Shown in pieces: positions 1 through 8,573 of a stretch of 64,000 nt of DNA. The position numbers were made by a program, and so were the translations under genes. Below the pieces are notes generated by a model. It did no database searches. It saw nothing but the letters and a program-made list of their open reading frames with translations, and had not been told where the DNA came from. The first letter of the stretch is position 1. The number at the start of each line of letters is the position of its first letter. The DNA comes from Pseudomonas sp. sp1636. GTDB lineage: Bacteria > Pseudomonadota > Gammaproteobacteria > Pseudomonadales > Pseudomonadaceae. The stretch lies in assembly GCF_030376615.1 (NCBI RefSeq), contig NZ_JARRAB010000008.1, positions 1 through 64,000 of the forward strand, read 5' to 3'.

Positions 1-30
1 AATAATTATATTTGTATTTAAATTTAATTC

Positions 31-702
31 ATGAACACACCAACAACCCCAGTCCCAGCGAAAAAAAGCCGCCCTCCCGGCCGCCCCGGCGGCGATACGA
101 CTGCGCAACGCGAGCGCCTGATCGACGCCGCCCTCAACGCATTCGCCCACAAGGGCATCGCCGCCAGCAGCCTGCGCGCCATCGCCAGTGCCGCCGGGGT
201 CACCCCCGCGCTGGTCAATTACTACTTCGGTAACAAAGCGAAGTTGCTCGCCGCCGTCGTCGCAGAGCGCCTGCTACCCGCGCTTATGGGGCTCAGCCAA
301 AGCCTACGCGAGACCGGCGATGACCCCGCGGCCCTGATCCGCGAGTTTATCCAGGGCATGCGCCGGGTCGTCCAGGCACATCCCTGGTTGCCACCGTTGT
401 GGGTACGCGAGGTGCTATGCGAAGGCGGCGGCCTGCGCGAGTTGTTGATGAGCCACATCGCGCCATTGATTTCACGCATGCTGGCCGAGCGCTTCGCCGC
501 CGCGCAGCGGCGTGGCGCCCTCAACCCGGATCTCGAGCCCCGCCTGCTAGTCGTCTCGCTGGTCGGCCTGACCCTGTTCCCTTACGCCGCCGCCCCTATC
601 TGGCGCGGCCTGTTCAACGCCCCCGAACTGGACGACGAGGCGCTGGCCCGTCACACCCTGATCCTCCTCGAACGCGGCCTGGAGAGTCCCCATGCGCCCT
701 GA
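31..702 (+). CDS. TetR/AcrR-family transcriptional regulator (CecR-like)
   Basis: A 223-residue TetR-type repressor. The N-terminal helix-turn-helix (about residues 25-75) has the typical pattern of an initial helix, the AGVTPALVNYYFGNK recognition segment and the conserved Tyr-Phe pair. The rest is a helical ligand-binding domain of about 140 residues. A short basic, Pro-rich leader precedes the DNA-binding domain. The gene starts after an AT-rich 30-base stretch and its end overlaps the start of the HlyD-like gene by 11 bases, so it heads a four-gene operon (regulator, membrane fusion protein, ATPase, permease). The layout recalls the E. coli cecR-ybhGFSR locus, where the regulator controls the exporter. 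Control of its own operon is inferred; the ligand is unknown. Confidence 0.88.
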   Translation: MNTPTTPVPAKKSRPPGRPGGDTTAQRERLIDAALNAFAHKGIAASSLRAIASAAGVTPALVNYYFGNKAKLLAAVVAERLLPALMGLSQSLRETGDDPAALIREFIQGMRRVVQAHPWLPPLWVREVLCEGGGLRELLMSHIAPLISRMLAERFAAAQRRGALNPDLEPRLLVVSLVGLTLFPYAAAPIWRGLFNAPELDDEALARHTLILLERGLESPHAP

Positions 703-1660
703 ACATTGCCTGCTGGCCCTCCTGCTCATAGTCTCCGCCGGCTGCCGCCAGGAAGCGTCCGAGCCCGTACTGCTCGGCACCCTGGAATGGGACCGTATCG
801 GCCTGCCCGCCGAAGCCTCGGAAACCATCCTGCGCTGGCACGTCGCCGAAGGCGATCGGGTCGAGGCCGGACAACTGCTGCTCGAACTCGACCCGCGCCG
901 CCAGGATGCCCGCATCGCTCAGGCCCGGGCTGAGGTAGCGCAGGCCGAGGCGCGCCTGAGTGAACTGAGCAACGGCGCGCGCGTGGAAACCATCGAGGCG
1001 GCCCAGGCCACCCTGGCGCGCAACCGCGCCGAGCTGACCGACGCCGAGCGCAATTTCCAGCGCTTCGACACCCTCTACCGGCATCGCCAGGTGGCCATCG
1101 CCGAATTGGATCGCGCCCGCACCAGCCGCGATCAGGCCAGGGCCGCCACCCGCAACGCCGACGCCCAGTTGCGCGAACTGACCCACGGCACTCGCACGGA
1201 GCAACTGCAACAAGCCGCCGCCAGCCTGCAGGCCGTGCGCGCCAACCTGGCCCGCCTGCAGCTCGACCGCGACCACCTGAGCTTGCGCGCCCCGCGGGCT
1301 GGACGGGTCGATGCCCTGCCCTTCAAGCCCGGCGACCAACCGCCGGTCGGAGCCGAACTGGCCAGCCTGCTGGTCGGCGATGCGCCTTACGCACGGCTCT
1401 ACATCCCCGCCAGCCAGCGCACCCGCTTCGAGCTGGGCGACGCCCTGCGCGTGACTGTCCAGGGCGTCGAGCAGCCCTTCGCCGCCACCCTCAGCAGCAT
1501 CCGCAGCGAAGCCAGCTTCACCCCCTACTTCGCCCTCAGCGGCGATGACGCCAGCCGCCTGATGTATCGTGCCGAACTGCGCCTGCAAGGCGATGGCGCA
1601 CGCCGGCTGCCGGCCGGGCTACCGCTCAGCGCCGAGCGCGACGCCGATGCCCAGCACTGA
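692..1660 (+). CDS. HlyD-family periplasmic adaptor lipoprotein (YbhG-like)
   Basis: A 322-residue membrane fusion protein of an ABC efflux system. The signal peptide ends in a lipobox (SAGC, residues 15-18), so it is probably a lipoprotein. Then come a biotinyl/lipoyl-like half-domain (about 28-70), a long Ala/Arg/Glu-rich coiled-coil hairpin (about 70-200), the second lipoyl half (residues ~200-235) and a beta-barrel domain. A GGAGAG sequence precedes the ATG. The gene overlaps the regulator upstream and the ATPase downstream, so the three are translated together. It should link the inner-membrane ABC transporter to an outer-membrane channel; no TolC-like gene lies beside it, so a shared channel is likely. 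Confidence 0.85.
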   Translation: MRPEHCLLALLLIVSAGCRQEASEPVLLGTLEWDRIGLPAEASETILRWHVAEGDRVEAGQLLLELDPRRQDARIAQARAEVAQAEARLSELSNGARVETIEAAQATLARNRAELTDAERNFQRFDTLYRHRQVAIAELDRARTSRDQARAATRNADAQLRELTHGTRTEQLQQAAASLQAVRANLARLQLDRDHLSLRAPRAGRVDALPFKPGDQPPVGAELASLLVGDAPYARLYIPASQRTRFELGDALRVTVQGVEQPFAATLSSIRSEASFTPYFALSGDDASRLMYRAELRLQGDGARRLPAGLPLSAERDADAQH

Positions 1661-2585
1661 CGTGGTGATTCAGGCCAGCGGCCTGAGCAAGCGTTTCGGC
1701 GCGCTGACAGCGGTGGACAACCTGAACCTGCGGGTACGGCGCGCCGAGGTGTTCGGCTTCCTCGGCCCCAACGGCTCCGGCAAGTCGACCACCATCCGCA
1801 TGCTCTGCGGCCTGCTGCGACCCAGCGCGGGGGAGATCGAGGTGCTCGGTTGCCAGATCCCCCGCGATGCCGAGGCACTCAAGCGGCGCATCGGCTACAT
1901 GACCCAGAAATTCTCCCTCTACGAAGACCTCAGCGTGGTCGAGAACCTGCAGTTTCTCGCCACCGTGCAGGGTCTGGACAAGGCTGCGGCGCGCCAGCGT
2001 ATCGCCGAACTGCTCGAGCGCTACTGGCTGGGCGAGCAGCGTCAACAGATGGCCGGCACCCTGAGCGGCGGGCAGAAGCAACGCCTGGCGCTGGCCGGCG
2101 CGGTGTTGCACAAGCCCGATCTGCTGTTGCTCGACGAGCCCACCAGCGCGGTCGATCCGCAGTCGCGTCGGGAATTCTGGGAGTCGTTGTTCGAGCTGGC
2201 CGACGCCGGCACCACCCTGCTGGTCTCCACCCACTATATGGACGAGGCCGAGCGCTGCACCCGCCTGGGCATCCTCGACGCCGGCCGCCTGGTCGCCGAC
2301 GGCAGCCCGCGCGAACTGCTCGATGCCCTGCCCGGCCACCCGCTGCTGATCGAGTGCGCGCAACCACGCCAGGCCCAGCGTGCACTGCAGGGCTGCGCGG
2401 ATGTGCTGGCGATGGCGCAGATCGGTGCCGCATTGCGGGTGCTGGTGGCCACCGCCGATGCCCGCGCGGGCATCGAACAGCGCCTGCACGCCGCCCGCAT
2501 CGATGTGCAAATAAGAAGCACGCAAGCCAACCTGGAAGACGTATTCGTCAGCGTCACCCGCCAACCCGTGCAGGCCCCGCGATGA
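1647..2585 (+). CDS. ABC exporter ATP-binding subunit (YbhF/CcmA type)
   Basis: A 312-residue nucleotide-binding subunit. The Walker A motif GPNGSGKST lies near residue 40, the ABC signature LSGGQKQR near 140, and Walker B LLLDEP is followed by TSAVD. The C-terminal 80 residues form the extension common in drug/antibiotic ABC-2 exporters. I chose the internal ATG at 1647 because homologous sequence begins there; it overlaps the adaptor gene by 14 bases. The longer in-frame start at 1569 would put 26 unrelated residues in front. E. coli YbhF has two fused ATPase domains; this has one, so it should act as a homodimer. Confidence 0.88.
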   Translation: MPSTDVVIQASGLSKRFGALTAVDNLNLRVRRAEVFGFLGPNGSGKSTTIRMLCGLLRPSAGEIEVLGCQIPRDAEALKRRIGYMTQKFSLYEDLSVVENLQFLATVQGLDKAAARQRIAELLERYWLGEQRQQMAGTLSGGQKQRLALAGAVLHKPDLLLLDEPTSAVDPQSRREFWESLFELADAGTTLLVSTHYMDEAERCTRLGILDAGRLVADGSPRELLDALPGHPLLIECAQPRQAQRALQGCADVLAMAQIGAALRVLVATADARAGIEQRLHAARIDVQIRSTQANLEDVFVSVTRQPVQAPR

Positions 2586-3661
2586 ACCTGCGCCGCCTCA
2601 CTGCGATCGTGGTCAAGGAGCTGCGCCAACTGCGCCGCGACCGCCTGACCTTCGCCATGATCGTCGGCATTCCGCTGCTGCAACTGGTGCTGTTCGGCTA
2701 CGCGATCAACATGGACGTGCGCGGCATCGACGCCGCCGTCCTCGACCAGGCGGGCAGCGCGCGCTCGCGCGAGGTGGTGGCGGAACTCGGCTCCAGCCAG
2801 GTGCTCAACCTGCGCTACCGGCTGAGCAACCCGCAGCAAATGGACAGCCTGCTGCGCCAAGGCAAGATCAGCGCCGCCCTGGTCATCCCGAGGGATTTCG
2901 AGGCGCGCCTGGAAAACCAGGAGCGCCCGCCGCTACAACTGGTGGTGGATGGCTCGGATCAGAGCGTACAGGCCTCGGCGCGCCAGTTGGCGAGCTACCC
3001 GTTGCCGGGCTGGGAGAGTCGCCAGACGATCGAGCTGGTCAACTTCTACAACCCCGAGCGCCTCGCGGCGGTGAATACCGTGCCGGGGCTGATCGGGGTG
3101 ATCCTGACCATGACCATGGTGCTGTTCACCGCCATCGCCCTGGTTCGCGAACGCGAACGCGGCAACATGGAAATGCTGATCACCACGCCCCTGTCGCCCT
3201 GGGAGCTGACGCTCGGCAAGGTGCTGCCCTTCGTCGCTATCGGCCTGCTCCAGGTGACGGTGATTCTGCTCACCGGCCGCCTGCTGTTCGAGGTTCCTAT
3301 CCGCGGTTCGTTACTGGAACTCTATGCCGCCTCCTTGCTGTTCATCGTCGCCAGCCTGGCGCTCGGAGTGTTTATCTCGACCCTGGCGCAGACCCAGTTC
3401 CAGGCCATGCAAATTGCCTTTTTCACCTTCCTGCCGCAGATTCTGCTGTCCGGTTTCATGTTTCCCTTCGCCGGCATGCCCAAGGCCGCCCAGTGGATCG
3501 CCGAACTGCTGCCGCTCACCCACTTCCTGCGCCTGGCGCGCGGGATCATGCTGCGCAGTGCCGGGTTGCTGGATCTCTGGCCGGAGATACTGGCATTGCT
3601 GGTGTTCACCGGACTGATGCTGGGCGTGGCGGTAACCCGGGTGAGCAAACGCCTGGATTGA
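2582..3661 (+). CDS. ABC-2 type transporter permease (YbhS/YbhR-like)
   Basis: A 359-residue permease. It has an N-terminal membrane helix (about 20-42), a large periplasmic domain (about 45-165) and a C-terminal block of five to six helices, with the family-typical ERERGNMEML stretch after the second helix. The ATG overlaps the ATPase stop as ATGA, so translation is coupled. The related E. coli locus has two different permeases; only one is present here, which suggests a homodimer. The substrate cannot be read from sequence; relatives export drugs or other amphipathic compounds. Confidence 0.87.
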   Translation: MNLRRLTAIVVKELRQLRRDRLTFAMIVGIPLLQLVLFGYAINMDVRGIDAAVLDQAGSARSREVVAELGSSQVLNLRYRLSNPQQMDSLLRQGKISAALVIPRDFEARLENQERPPLQLVVDGSDQSVQASARQLASYPLPGWESRQTIELVNFYNPERLAAVNTVPGLIGVILTMTMVLFTAIALVRERERGNMEMLITTPLSPWELTLGKVLPFVAIGLLQVTVILLTGRLLFEVPIRGSLLELYAASLLFIVASLALGVFISTLAQTQFQAMQIAFFTFLPQILLSGFMFPFAGMPKAAQWIAELLPLTHFLRLARGIMLRSAGLLDLWPEILALLVFTGLMLGVAVTRVSKRLD

Positions 3662-3708
3662 GCAACGCCGCGGCGCCCGGATCGGCCCGGGGACAAATCG
3701 CGCACCAT

Positions 3709-3731
3709 AAAAAAAGGCGACCGAAGTCGCC
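3709..3731 (-). terminator. Rho-independent terminator of ccoM
   Basis: On the minus strand there is a perfect six-base-pair stem GGCGAC/GTCGCC with a TTCG tetraloop, followed by seven T residues. It lies 35 bases past the ccoM stop codon, so ccoM is transcribed as its own short unit. Confidence 0.9.
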
Positions 3732-3765
3732 CAAATTGCCTTGCGTGCTCGTGAAACTGGAGAAC

Positions 3766-3882
3766 TTACGGCGCCTTGCGCTTGTGCGAGTCCTTCCAGA
3801 TGAAATAACCAACGCCAGCGAAGAAAGCGACCATCAAACCAACGGTGCCGATACCGGCGAGAACTACGACATCAATAAACAT
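3766..3882 (-). CDS. ccoM: cbb3-type cytochrome oxidase small subunit CcoM
   Basis: A 38-residue single-pass membrane protein, shorter than usual gene-calling limits. It has a short N-terminus, one hydrophobic helix (about residues 6-28) and a Lys/Arg-rich C-terminal tail after an FIWKDSHK segment. This closely resembles, from memory, CcoM, the extra helix found in the Pseudomonas stutzeri cbb3 oxidase structure, where it helps assembly and stability. AGGAGG stands six bases before the ATG and a strong terminator follows. No ccoNOQP genes are in the window, so the gene stands apart from its complex. A different small membrane protein with a similar helix cannot be excluded. Confidence 0.7.
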   Translation of the reverse strand: MFIDVVVLAGIGTVGLMVAFFAGVGYFIWKDSHKRKAP

Positions 3883-4034
3883 GGTTGCCTCCTGCGCTAA
3901 CCCTGCTGGAATGGCTGCAAGGTAACAGGCACGGGGGCAGGATCATTGATCCAAGTCAAGGCCGGGAAAGCCTCGACGGCGGGCAATACAGGAAGCTGAC
4001 CCAGATCAATGGATCGGCCTCGGAACCGCGCGAA

Positions 4035-4196
4035 TCAGCGCTTTTTCGCTTTGTGCTTGGCCTGTTTCTTACCCTTGGGCAGCGGCAGCGCCTGCTCGAA
4101 TGCCTGGCGCATTTCCTCGAGTTTCTTGTCGTGCAGATCGTGAATGCGCTTGCCGCGCTCGGCGCTGAAATCAATCAGCTTGTCGTCATTGTTCAT
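4035..4196 (-). CDS. Small basic hypothetical protein coupled to alkB
   Basis: A 53-residue soluble protein: an acidic/helical first half (MNNDDKLIDFSAERGKRIHD) and a very Lys-rich C-terminus ending in KHKAKKR. The start ATG overlaps the alkB stop codon (ATGA), which argues for real translation by coupling and against the longer frame opening at 4328. I recall similar short proteins in other Pseudomonas genomes but know no function. The basic tail would suit binding to nucleic acid or a ribosome; that is inference. Confidence 0.65.
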   Translation of the reverse strand: MNNDDKLIDFSAERGKRIHDLHDKKLEEMRQAFEQALPLPKGKKQAKHKAKKR

Positions 4197-4831
4197 GCGG
4201 GCGACCGGATTAAACGAAACGTCAGATTCAGGCGCGGCGCACACTGGCTGCGCGTCTTCGCCACTTGGTGCTGCCAATAATGCTGGGTTGGCCCGCGCAT
4301 GACCAGCAGTGAACCGTGCTCGAGCCACAACGAGTGTTCAATCCGGCTCTGTCCCTTGCGCCGCAGATCGAAACGCCGGGTCGCGCCGAGGTTGAGCGAG
4401 GCGATCAACGGATTGGCGCCCAGCTCAGGCTCGTCGTCGCTGTGCCAGCCCATGGAGTCCTGCCCGTCGCGGTAATAATTGAGCAATACGCCATTAAGCG
4501 GCTGCCCCAGCGTCGCCACCAGCCGGGCGCGAATCTCTGCGAGCAGGGCTGTCCAGGGCAGCGGCTGATGGGTCAGGCCGGAATAGCGGTAGCCGGCCTC
4601 GCCATCGCCATACCAGGCCACCAGCCGCGGCACTCGATGCGCTCGTCCGTAGAGCCGCACGTGCGGCTGCTGCCAGGGCGTCTGTTCGAGCAGTTGCTGC
4701 AGCCACAGATCGGCCATCTCCGGCGCAAGCCAGCGCCCAAGCAACTCCAGCTCGGCATCAGGTAATTGCAGATCGGTCGCGGGGAATAGACTCACAACGG
4801 GCTCGGCGAAACAGGCGGTGCACTTGGCCAT
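4193..4831 (-). CDS. AlkB-like 2-oxoglutarate/Fe(II) dioxygenase
   Basis: A 212-residue AlkB-family protein, probably reversing alkylation damage in DNA or RNA by oxidative demethylation. The Fe(II) ligands are visible as HSD (in WHSDDE) and the later His in QHYWQHQV. The 2-oxoglutarate-binding Arg residues lie in the closing RLNLTFR segment, and NYYRDGQDSMGWH is typical of the AlkB2-like branch. I chose the ATG at 4831; an upstream ATG at 4888 adds 19 residues with no family similarity. The downstream small basic gene overlaps its stop. Confidence 0.88.
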   Translation of the reverse strand: MAKCTACFAEPVVSLFPATDLQLPDAELELLGRWLAPEMADLWLQQLLEQTPWQQPHVRLYGRAHRVPRLVAWYGDGEAGYRYSGLTHQPLPWTALLAEIRARLVATLGQPLNGVLLNYYRDGQDSMGWHSDDEPELGANPLIASLNLGATRRFDLRRKGQSRIEHSLWLEHGSLLVMRGPTQHYWQHQVAKTRSQCAPRLNLTFRLIRSPA

Positions 4832-4844
4832 GATTGTGCGCGGT

Positions 4845-5141
4845 TCAGACCTGCACATCCACCCACAAACCCTGGCGGGGCAACTCATCGATTACCGCCT
4901 CGTCGGCCGCGGCCACTTCGCCTTCCGCCAGCGCCTCGGGACTGTAGCCACGCCGCTGGCGCCGCCGCTGTTCCTCGCGCAGCAACTCGGTTGCCTCCTG
5001 CGGGTGGCGCTTATCCAGGCTCACGCCACTTTCCTTGGCGCTGGCGGCAGCCGGCGTAACCGGCGGGACATCGGGCCTGGGCTTGATCGCGTCCTGCTGG
5101 ACGGTGACCGGCGCCATGCCGTGGGGAATGGGCGGTAGCAC
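4845..5141 (-). CDS. Conserved hypothetical protein (GTG start)
   Basis: A 98-residue hydrophilic protein with a Pro-rich first half (PRPDVPPVTPAAASAKES), a charged helical middle (LLREEQRRRQRRG) and a fixed-looking end, LPRQGLWVDVQV. The start is GTG at 5141, chosen because AGGAGG stands nine bases upstream; no good ribosome site precedes the earlier ATG at 5204. It lies 13 bases before the alkB start and is probably in the same transcript. I recall similar proteins only from Pseudomonas. No domain or function is recognised; the charged middle could be a short coiled coil. Confidence 0.65.
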   Translation of the reverse strand: MLPPIPHGMAPVTVQQDAIKPRPDVPPVTPAAASAKESGVSLDKRHPQEATELLREEQRRRQRRGYSPEALAEGEVAAADEAVIDELPRQGLWVDVQV

Positions 5142-5315
5142 TTTATCAGTCCTCCTTTGGTCGGGCTGTCGGCCACTCGGACGCCAACTTGAGGCCCGCC
5201 TCACTACACTTTCGACTTAAGTAAGCCTTATAAGTGCCGGTTAAGCACTATTGCGCCTTTGGCCTGAGCCCGGCGTTCCGTTACCATAGCCGGCTTTTTC
5301 ACGCAGGAGACAGGC

Positions 5316-8159
5316 ATGGCGCAGTATGAACCGGGGCAACGCTGGATCAGTGACAGCGAAGCGGAGTTGGGCTTGGGCACCGTCCTCATGCAGGACGGTC
5401 GGATGCTCACCGTGCTCTACCCGGCCACTGGCGAAACCCGCCAGTATGCTGCGAACAATGCACCGCTGACGCGCGTGCGCTTTTCTCCGGGCGACGAGAT
5501 CACCCACTTCGAAGGCTGGAAGCTGACCGTCCAGGAAGTCGACGACATCGACGGCCTGCTGGTGTACCACGGGCTCAACGGGCAGAACCACAGCGTCAGC
5601 CTGCCGGAAACCCAGCTGTCCAACTTCATTCAATTCCGTCTGGCCAGCGATCGCCTGTTCGCCGGGCAGATCGATCCCCTGCCTTGGTTCGCCCTGCGCT
5701 ACCGCACCCTGGAGTTCACCAGCAAGCAGTTGCAGTCCTCGCTCTGGGGCCTGGGCGGCGTGCGCGCGCAACCGATCGCGCACCAGTTGCACATCGCCCG
5801 TGAAGTCGCCGACCGCATCGCCCCACGGGTATTGCTGGCCGACGAAGTGGGCCTGGGCAAGACCATCGAAGCCGGCCTGGTGATCCATCGCCAACTGCTC
5901 TGCGGGCGCGCCAGCCGCGTGCTGATCCTGGTACCGGAAAACCTCCAGCACCAGTGGCTGGTGGAGATGCGCCGGCGCTTCAACCTCGACGTCGCCCTGT
6001 TCGATGCCGAACGCTTTATCGAGAGCGATGCCAGCAACCCGTTCGAGGATTGCCAGTTGGCGCTGGTCGCTCTGGAATGGCTGTGCGAAGACGAGCGCGC
6101 CCAGGACGCGCTGTTTGCCGCCGGCTGGGATCTGCTGGTGGTCGACGAGGCCCATCACCTGGTCTGGCACCCGGAGCATGCCAGCGAGGAATACGCCCTG
6201 GTCGAACAGTTGGCCGGGGTCATCCCTGGCGTGCTGCTGCTCACCGCCACCCCGGAACAGCTCGGCCAGGACAGCCACTTCGCCCGCCTGCGCCTGCTCG
6301 ACCCGCATCGTTTCCATGATCTCGCCGCCTTCCGCGCCGAGAGCGCCCACTACCGCCCGGTCGCCGAAGCCGTGCAGGAGCTGCTCGACCAGGGCAGCCT
6401 GTCGAGCACTGCGCACCGCACCATCCACGACTTCCTCGGCCTGGAGGGCGAAGGCTTGCTGGCCGCGGTCAACCACGGCGACAGCGAAGCCTCGGCGCGC
6501 CTGGTGCGCGAGCTGCTCGACCGCCACGGCACCGGCCGCCTGCTGTTTCGCAACACCCGCGCCGCCGTGCAGGGCTTCCCCGAACGCGAATTGCACGCCT
6601 ATCCGCTGCCCAGTCCGGATCTGTACATGGAGCTGCCGATCGGCGAGCACCCGGATCTGTACCCGGAAGTCAGCTACCAGGCCCAGGCCGAGGTCGACGA
6701 GGAACAACGCTGGTGGCGTTTCGATCCGCGCGTCGAATGGCTGATCGACACCCTGAAGATGCTCAAGCGGGTCAAGGTGCTGGTGATCTGCGCCCACGCC
6801 GAGACCGCCATGGATCTGGAAGACGCCCTGCGCGTGCGCAAGGGCATTGCCGCCACCGTGTTCCACGAGGGCATGAACATCCTCGAACGCGACCGCGCCG
6901 CCGCCTACTTCGCCGACGAGGAATTCGGCGCCCAGGTGCTGGTCTGCTCGGAGATCGGCAGCGAAGGCCGCAACTTCCAGTTCGCCCACCACCTGGTGCT
7001 GTTCGACCTGCCGGCTCACCCGGATCTGCTCGAACAACGCATCGGCCGCCTCGACCGGATCGGCCAAAAACAGCGCATCCAGTTGCACGTGCCCTACCTG
7101 GAGAACAGCCCGCAGGAGCGCCTGTTCCAGTGGTACCACCAGGCGCTGAACGCCTTCCTCGCCACCTGCCCGACCGGCAACGCCCTGCAGCACCAGTTCG
7201 GCAGCCGCCTGCTGCCGCTGCTGGAAGCCGGCGACGATGGCGAATGGCAGAGCCTGGTGGACGAGGCCCGCAGCGAACGCGAGCGTCTGGAAGGCGAACT
7301 GCACAGCGGTCGCGACCGCCTGCTGGAACTCAACTCCGGCGGCGCCGGCGAAGGCGAAGCGCTGGTCGAAGCCATCCTCGAACAGGACGATCAGTTCGCC
7401 CTGCCGATTTACATGGAGCAGTTGTTCGACGCCTTCGGCATCGACAGCGAAGACCATTCCGACAACGCCCTGATCCTGCGCCCCAGCGAGAAGATGCTGG
7501 ATGCCAGCTTCCCCCTCGGCGACGACGAAGGCGTCACCATCACCTACGATCGCGACCTGGCCCTGGCCCGCGAGGACATGCAATTCCTCACCTGGGAACA
7601 CCCCATGGTGCAAGGCGGCATGGATCTGGTGCGCTCCGGCTCGATGGGCAACACCGGCGTGGCGCTGATCAAGAACAAGGCGCTGAAACCCGGCACCGTG
7701 CTGCTCGAACTGCTGTATGTCAGCGAAGTGGTGGCGCCGCGCGCCCTGCAACTGGGTCGTTACCTGCCGCCGGCGGCGCTGCGCTGCCTGCTCGACAGTA
7801 ACGGCAACGACCTGGCGCACAAGGTGGCGTTCGAGACCTTGAACGACCAGTTGGAAAGCGTGCCGCGCGCCAGCGCCAACAAGTTCGTCCAGGCCCAGCG
7901 CGACACCCTCAACCCGTTGATCAATGCCGGCGAAGGCAAGGTCGCCGCGCCCCACAGCCAACGCGTCGAGGACGCCAAACGGCGCCTGGCCGCCGACACC
8001 GAAGAGGAGCTGGCGCGCCTGACGGCCCTGCAAGCGGTCAACCCGAGCGTGCGCGACAGCGAATTGCAAGCCCTGCGCCAGCAGCGCGAACAGGGCCTGG
8101 CCCTGCTCGACAAAGCCGCACTGCGCCTGGAAGCGATTCGCGTGCTGGTGGCCGGCTGA
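5316..8159 (+). CDS. rapA: RNA polymerase-associated protein RapA (SWI2/SNF2 ATPase)
   Basis: A 947-residue Swi2/Snf2-family ATPase that binds RNA polymerase and helps recycle it after termination. Two Tudor-like domains occupy about residues 1-110. The helicase core follows, with Walker A DEVGLGKT near 175 and motif II DEAH near 275. The second RecA-like domain ends in GRLDRIGQ, and a RapA-specific C-terminal region completes the protein. The length matches the family (E. coli 968). GGAG stands nine bases before the ATG. The gene is monocistronic. The long open frame on the opposite strand is a codon-bias shadow. Confidence 0.97.
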   Translation: MAQYEPGQRWISDSEAELGLGTVLMQDGRMLTVLYPATGETRQYAANNAPLTRVRFSPGDEITHFEGWKLTVQEVDDIDGLLVYHGLNGQNHSVSLPETQLSNFIQFRLASDRLFAGQIDPLPWFALRYRTLEFTSKQLQSSLWGLGGVRAQPIAHQLHIAREVADRIAPRVLLADEVGLGKTIEAGLVIHRQLLCGRASRVLILVPENLQHQWLVEMRRRFNLDVALFDAERFIESDASNPFEDCQLALVALEWLCEDERAQDALFAAGWDLLVVDEAHHLVWHPEHASEEYALVEQLAGVIPGVLLLTATPEQLGQDSHFARLRLLDPHRFHDLAAFRAESAHYRPVAEAVQELLDQGSLSSTAHRTIHDFLGLEGEGLLAAVNHGDSEASARLVRELLDRHGTGRLLFRNTRAAVQGFPERELHAYPLPSPDLYMELPIGEHPDLYPEVSYQAQAEVDEEQRWWRFDPRVEWLIDTLKMLKRVKVLVICAHAETAMDLEDALRVRKGIAATVFHEGMNILERDRAAAYFADEEFGAQVLVCSEIGSEGRNFQFAHHLVLFDLPAHPDLLEQRIGRLDRIGQKQRIQLHVPYLENSPQERLFQWYHQALNAFLATCPTGNALQHQFGSRLLPLLEAGDDGEWQSLVDEARSERERLEGELHSGRDRLLELNSGGAGEGEALVEAILEQDDQFALPIYMEQLFDAFGIDSEDHSDNALILRPSEKMLDASFPLGDDEGVTITYDRDLALAREDMQFLTWEHPMVQGGMDLVRSGSMGNTGVALIKNKALKPGTVLLELLYVSEVVAPRALQLGRYLPPAALRCLLDSNGNDLAHKVAFETLNDQLESVPRASANKFVQAQRDTLNPLINAGEGKVAAPHSQRVEDAKRRLAADTEEELARLTALQAVNPSVRDSELQALRQQREQGLALLDKAALRLEAIRVLVAG

Positions 8160-8573
8160 CGCTAGCAGGCAACTGGGCGAGTCGCACCACTGAAGCCCCA
8201 ACCCGATCATCCGCGTACAGCCGCTCATCGACCATTGCGCCCTGCCACCGCTACCCGGCAAGGGCGCATGCGCCGACGCAATTCTGCCCCATGCCTTCGT
8301 CGAAGCCTCACTGACGCGGCGCGCAGGCTGGGGCGCATGGATCGCCCGCGAGGTGCCCGGCCGCGACGAAGAACCTGCCGATCCGCCGTCATATGCCGGC
8401 CTTATGCTTGCCTTATGCACAGCCTCACTATACTGATGCCATATCGCCACAGGCTTCACCCGTAACCGGCGATAGCGTGAATCACGACTGACAACCGAGC
8501 CTTTTGCCGTGAGCGCACTCGCTGTTAGTGGTTTTCCAAGGTCGCATATACGCTGAGCCAGCGGCAGGTAGCC
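8160..8573 (+). other. Intergenic stretch with no gene recognised
   Basis: About 410 bases between rapA and the diguanylate cyclase. Short open frames exist but none has a ribosome site or protein-like composition. No clear terminator, tRNA or repeat was seen. The last 100 bases should hold the promoter of the cyclase gene, but I could not pick reliable -35/-10 boxes. Confidence 0.4.

Noticed and set aside
5241..8459. 1072-codon open frame on the minus strand opposite rapA
   Set aside because: Codon-bias shadow of a certain gene; His/Gln/Ala-rich composition, no start signal and no domain.
8235..8465. 76-codon frame in the gap after rapA
   Set aside because: No ribosome site, Arg/Pro-rich random-like composition.
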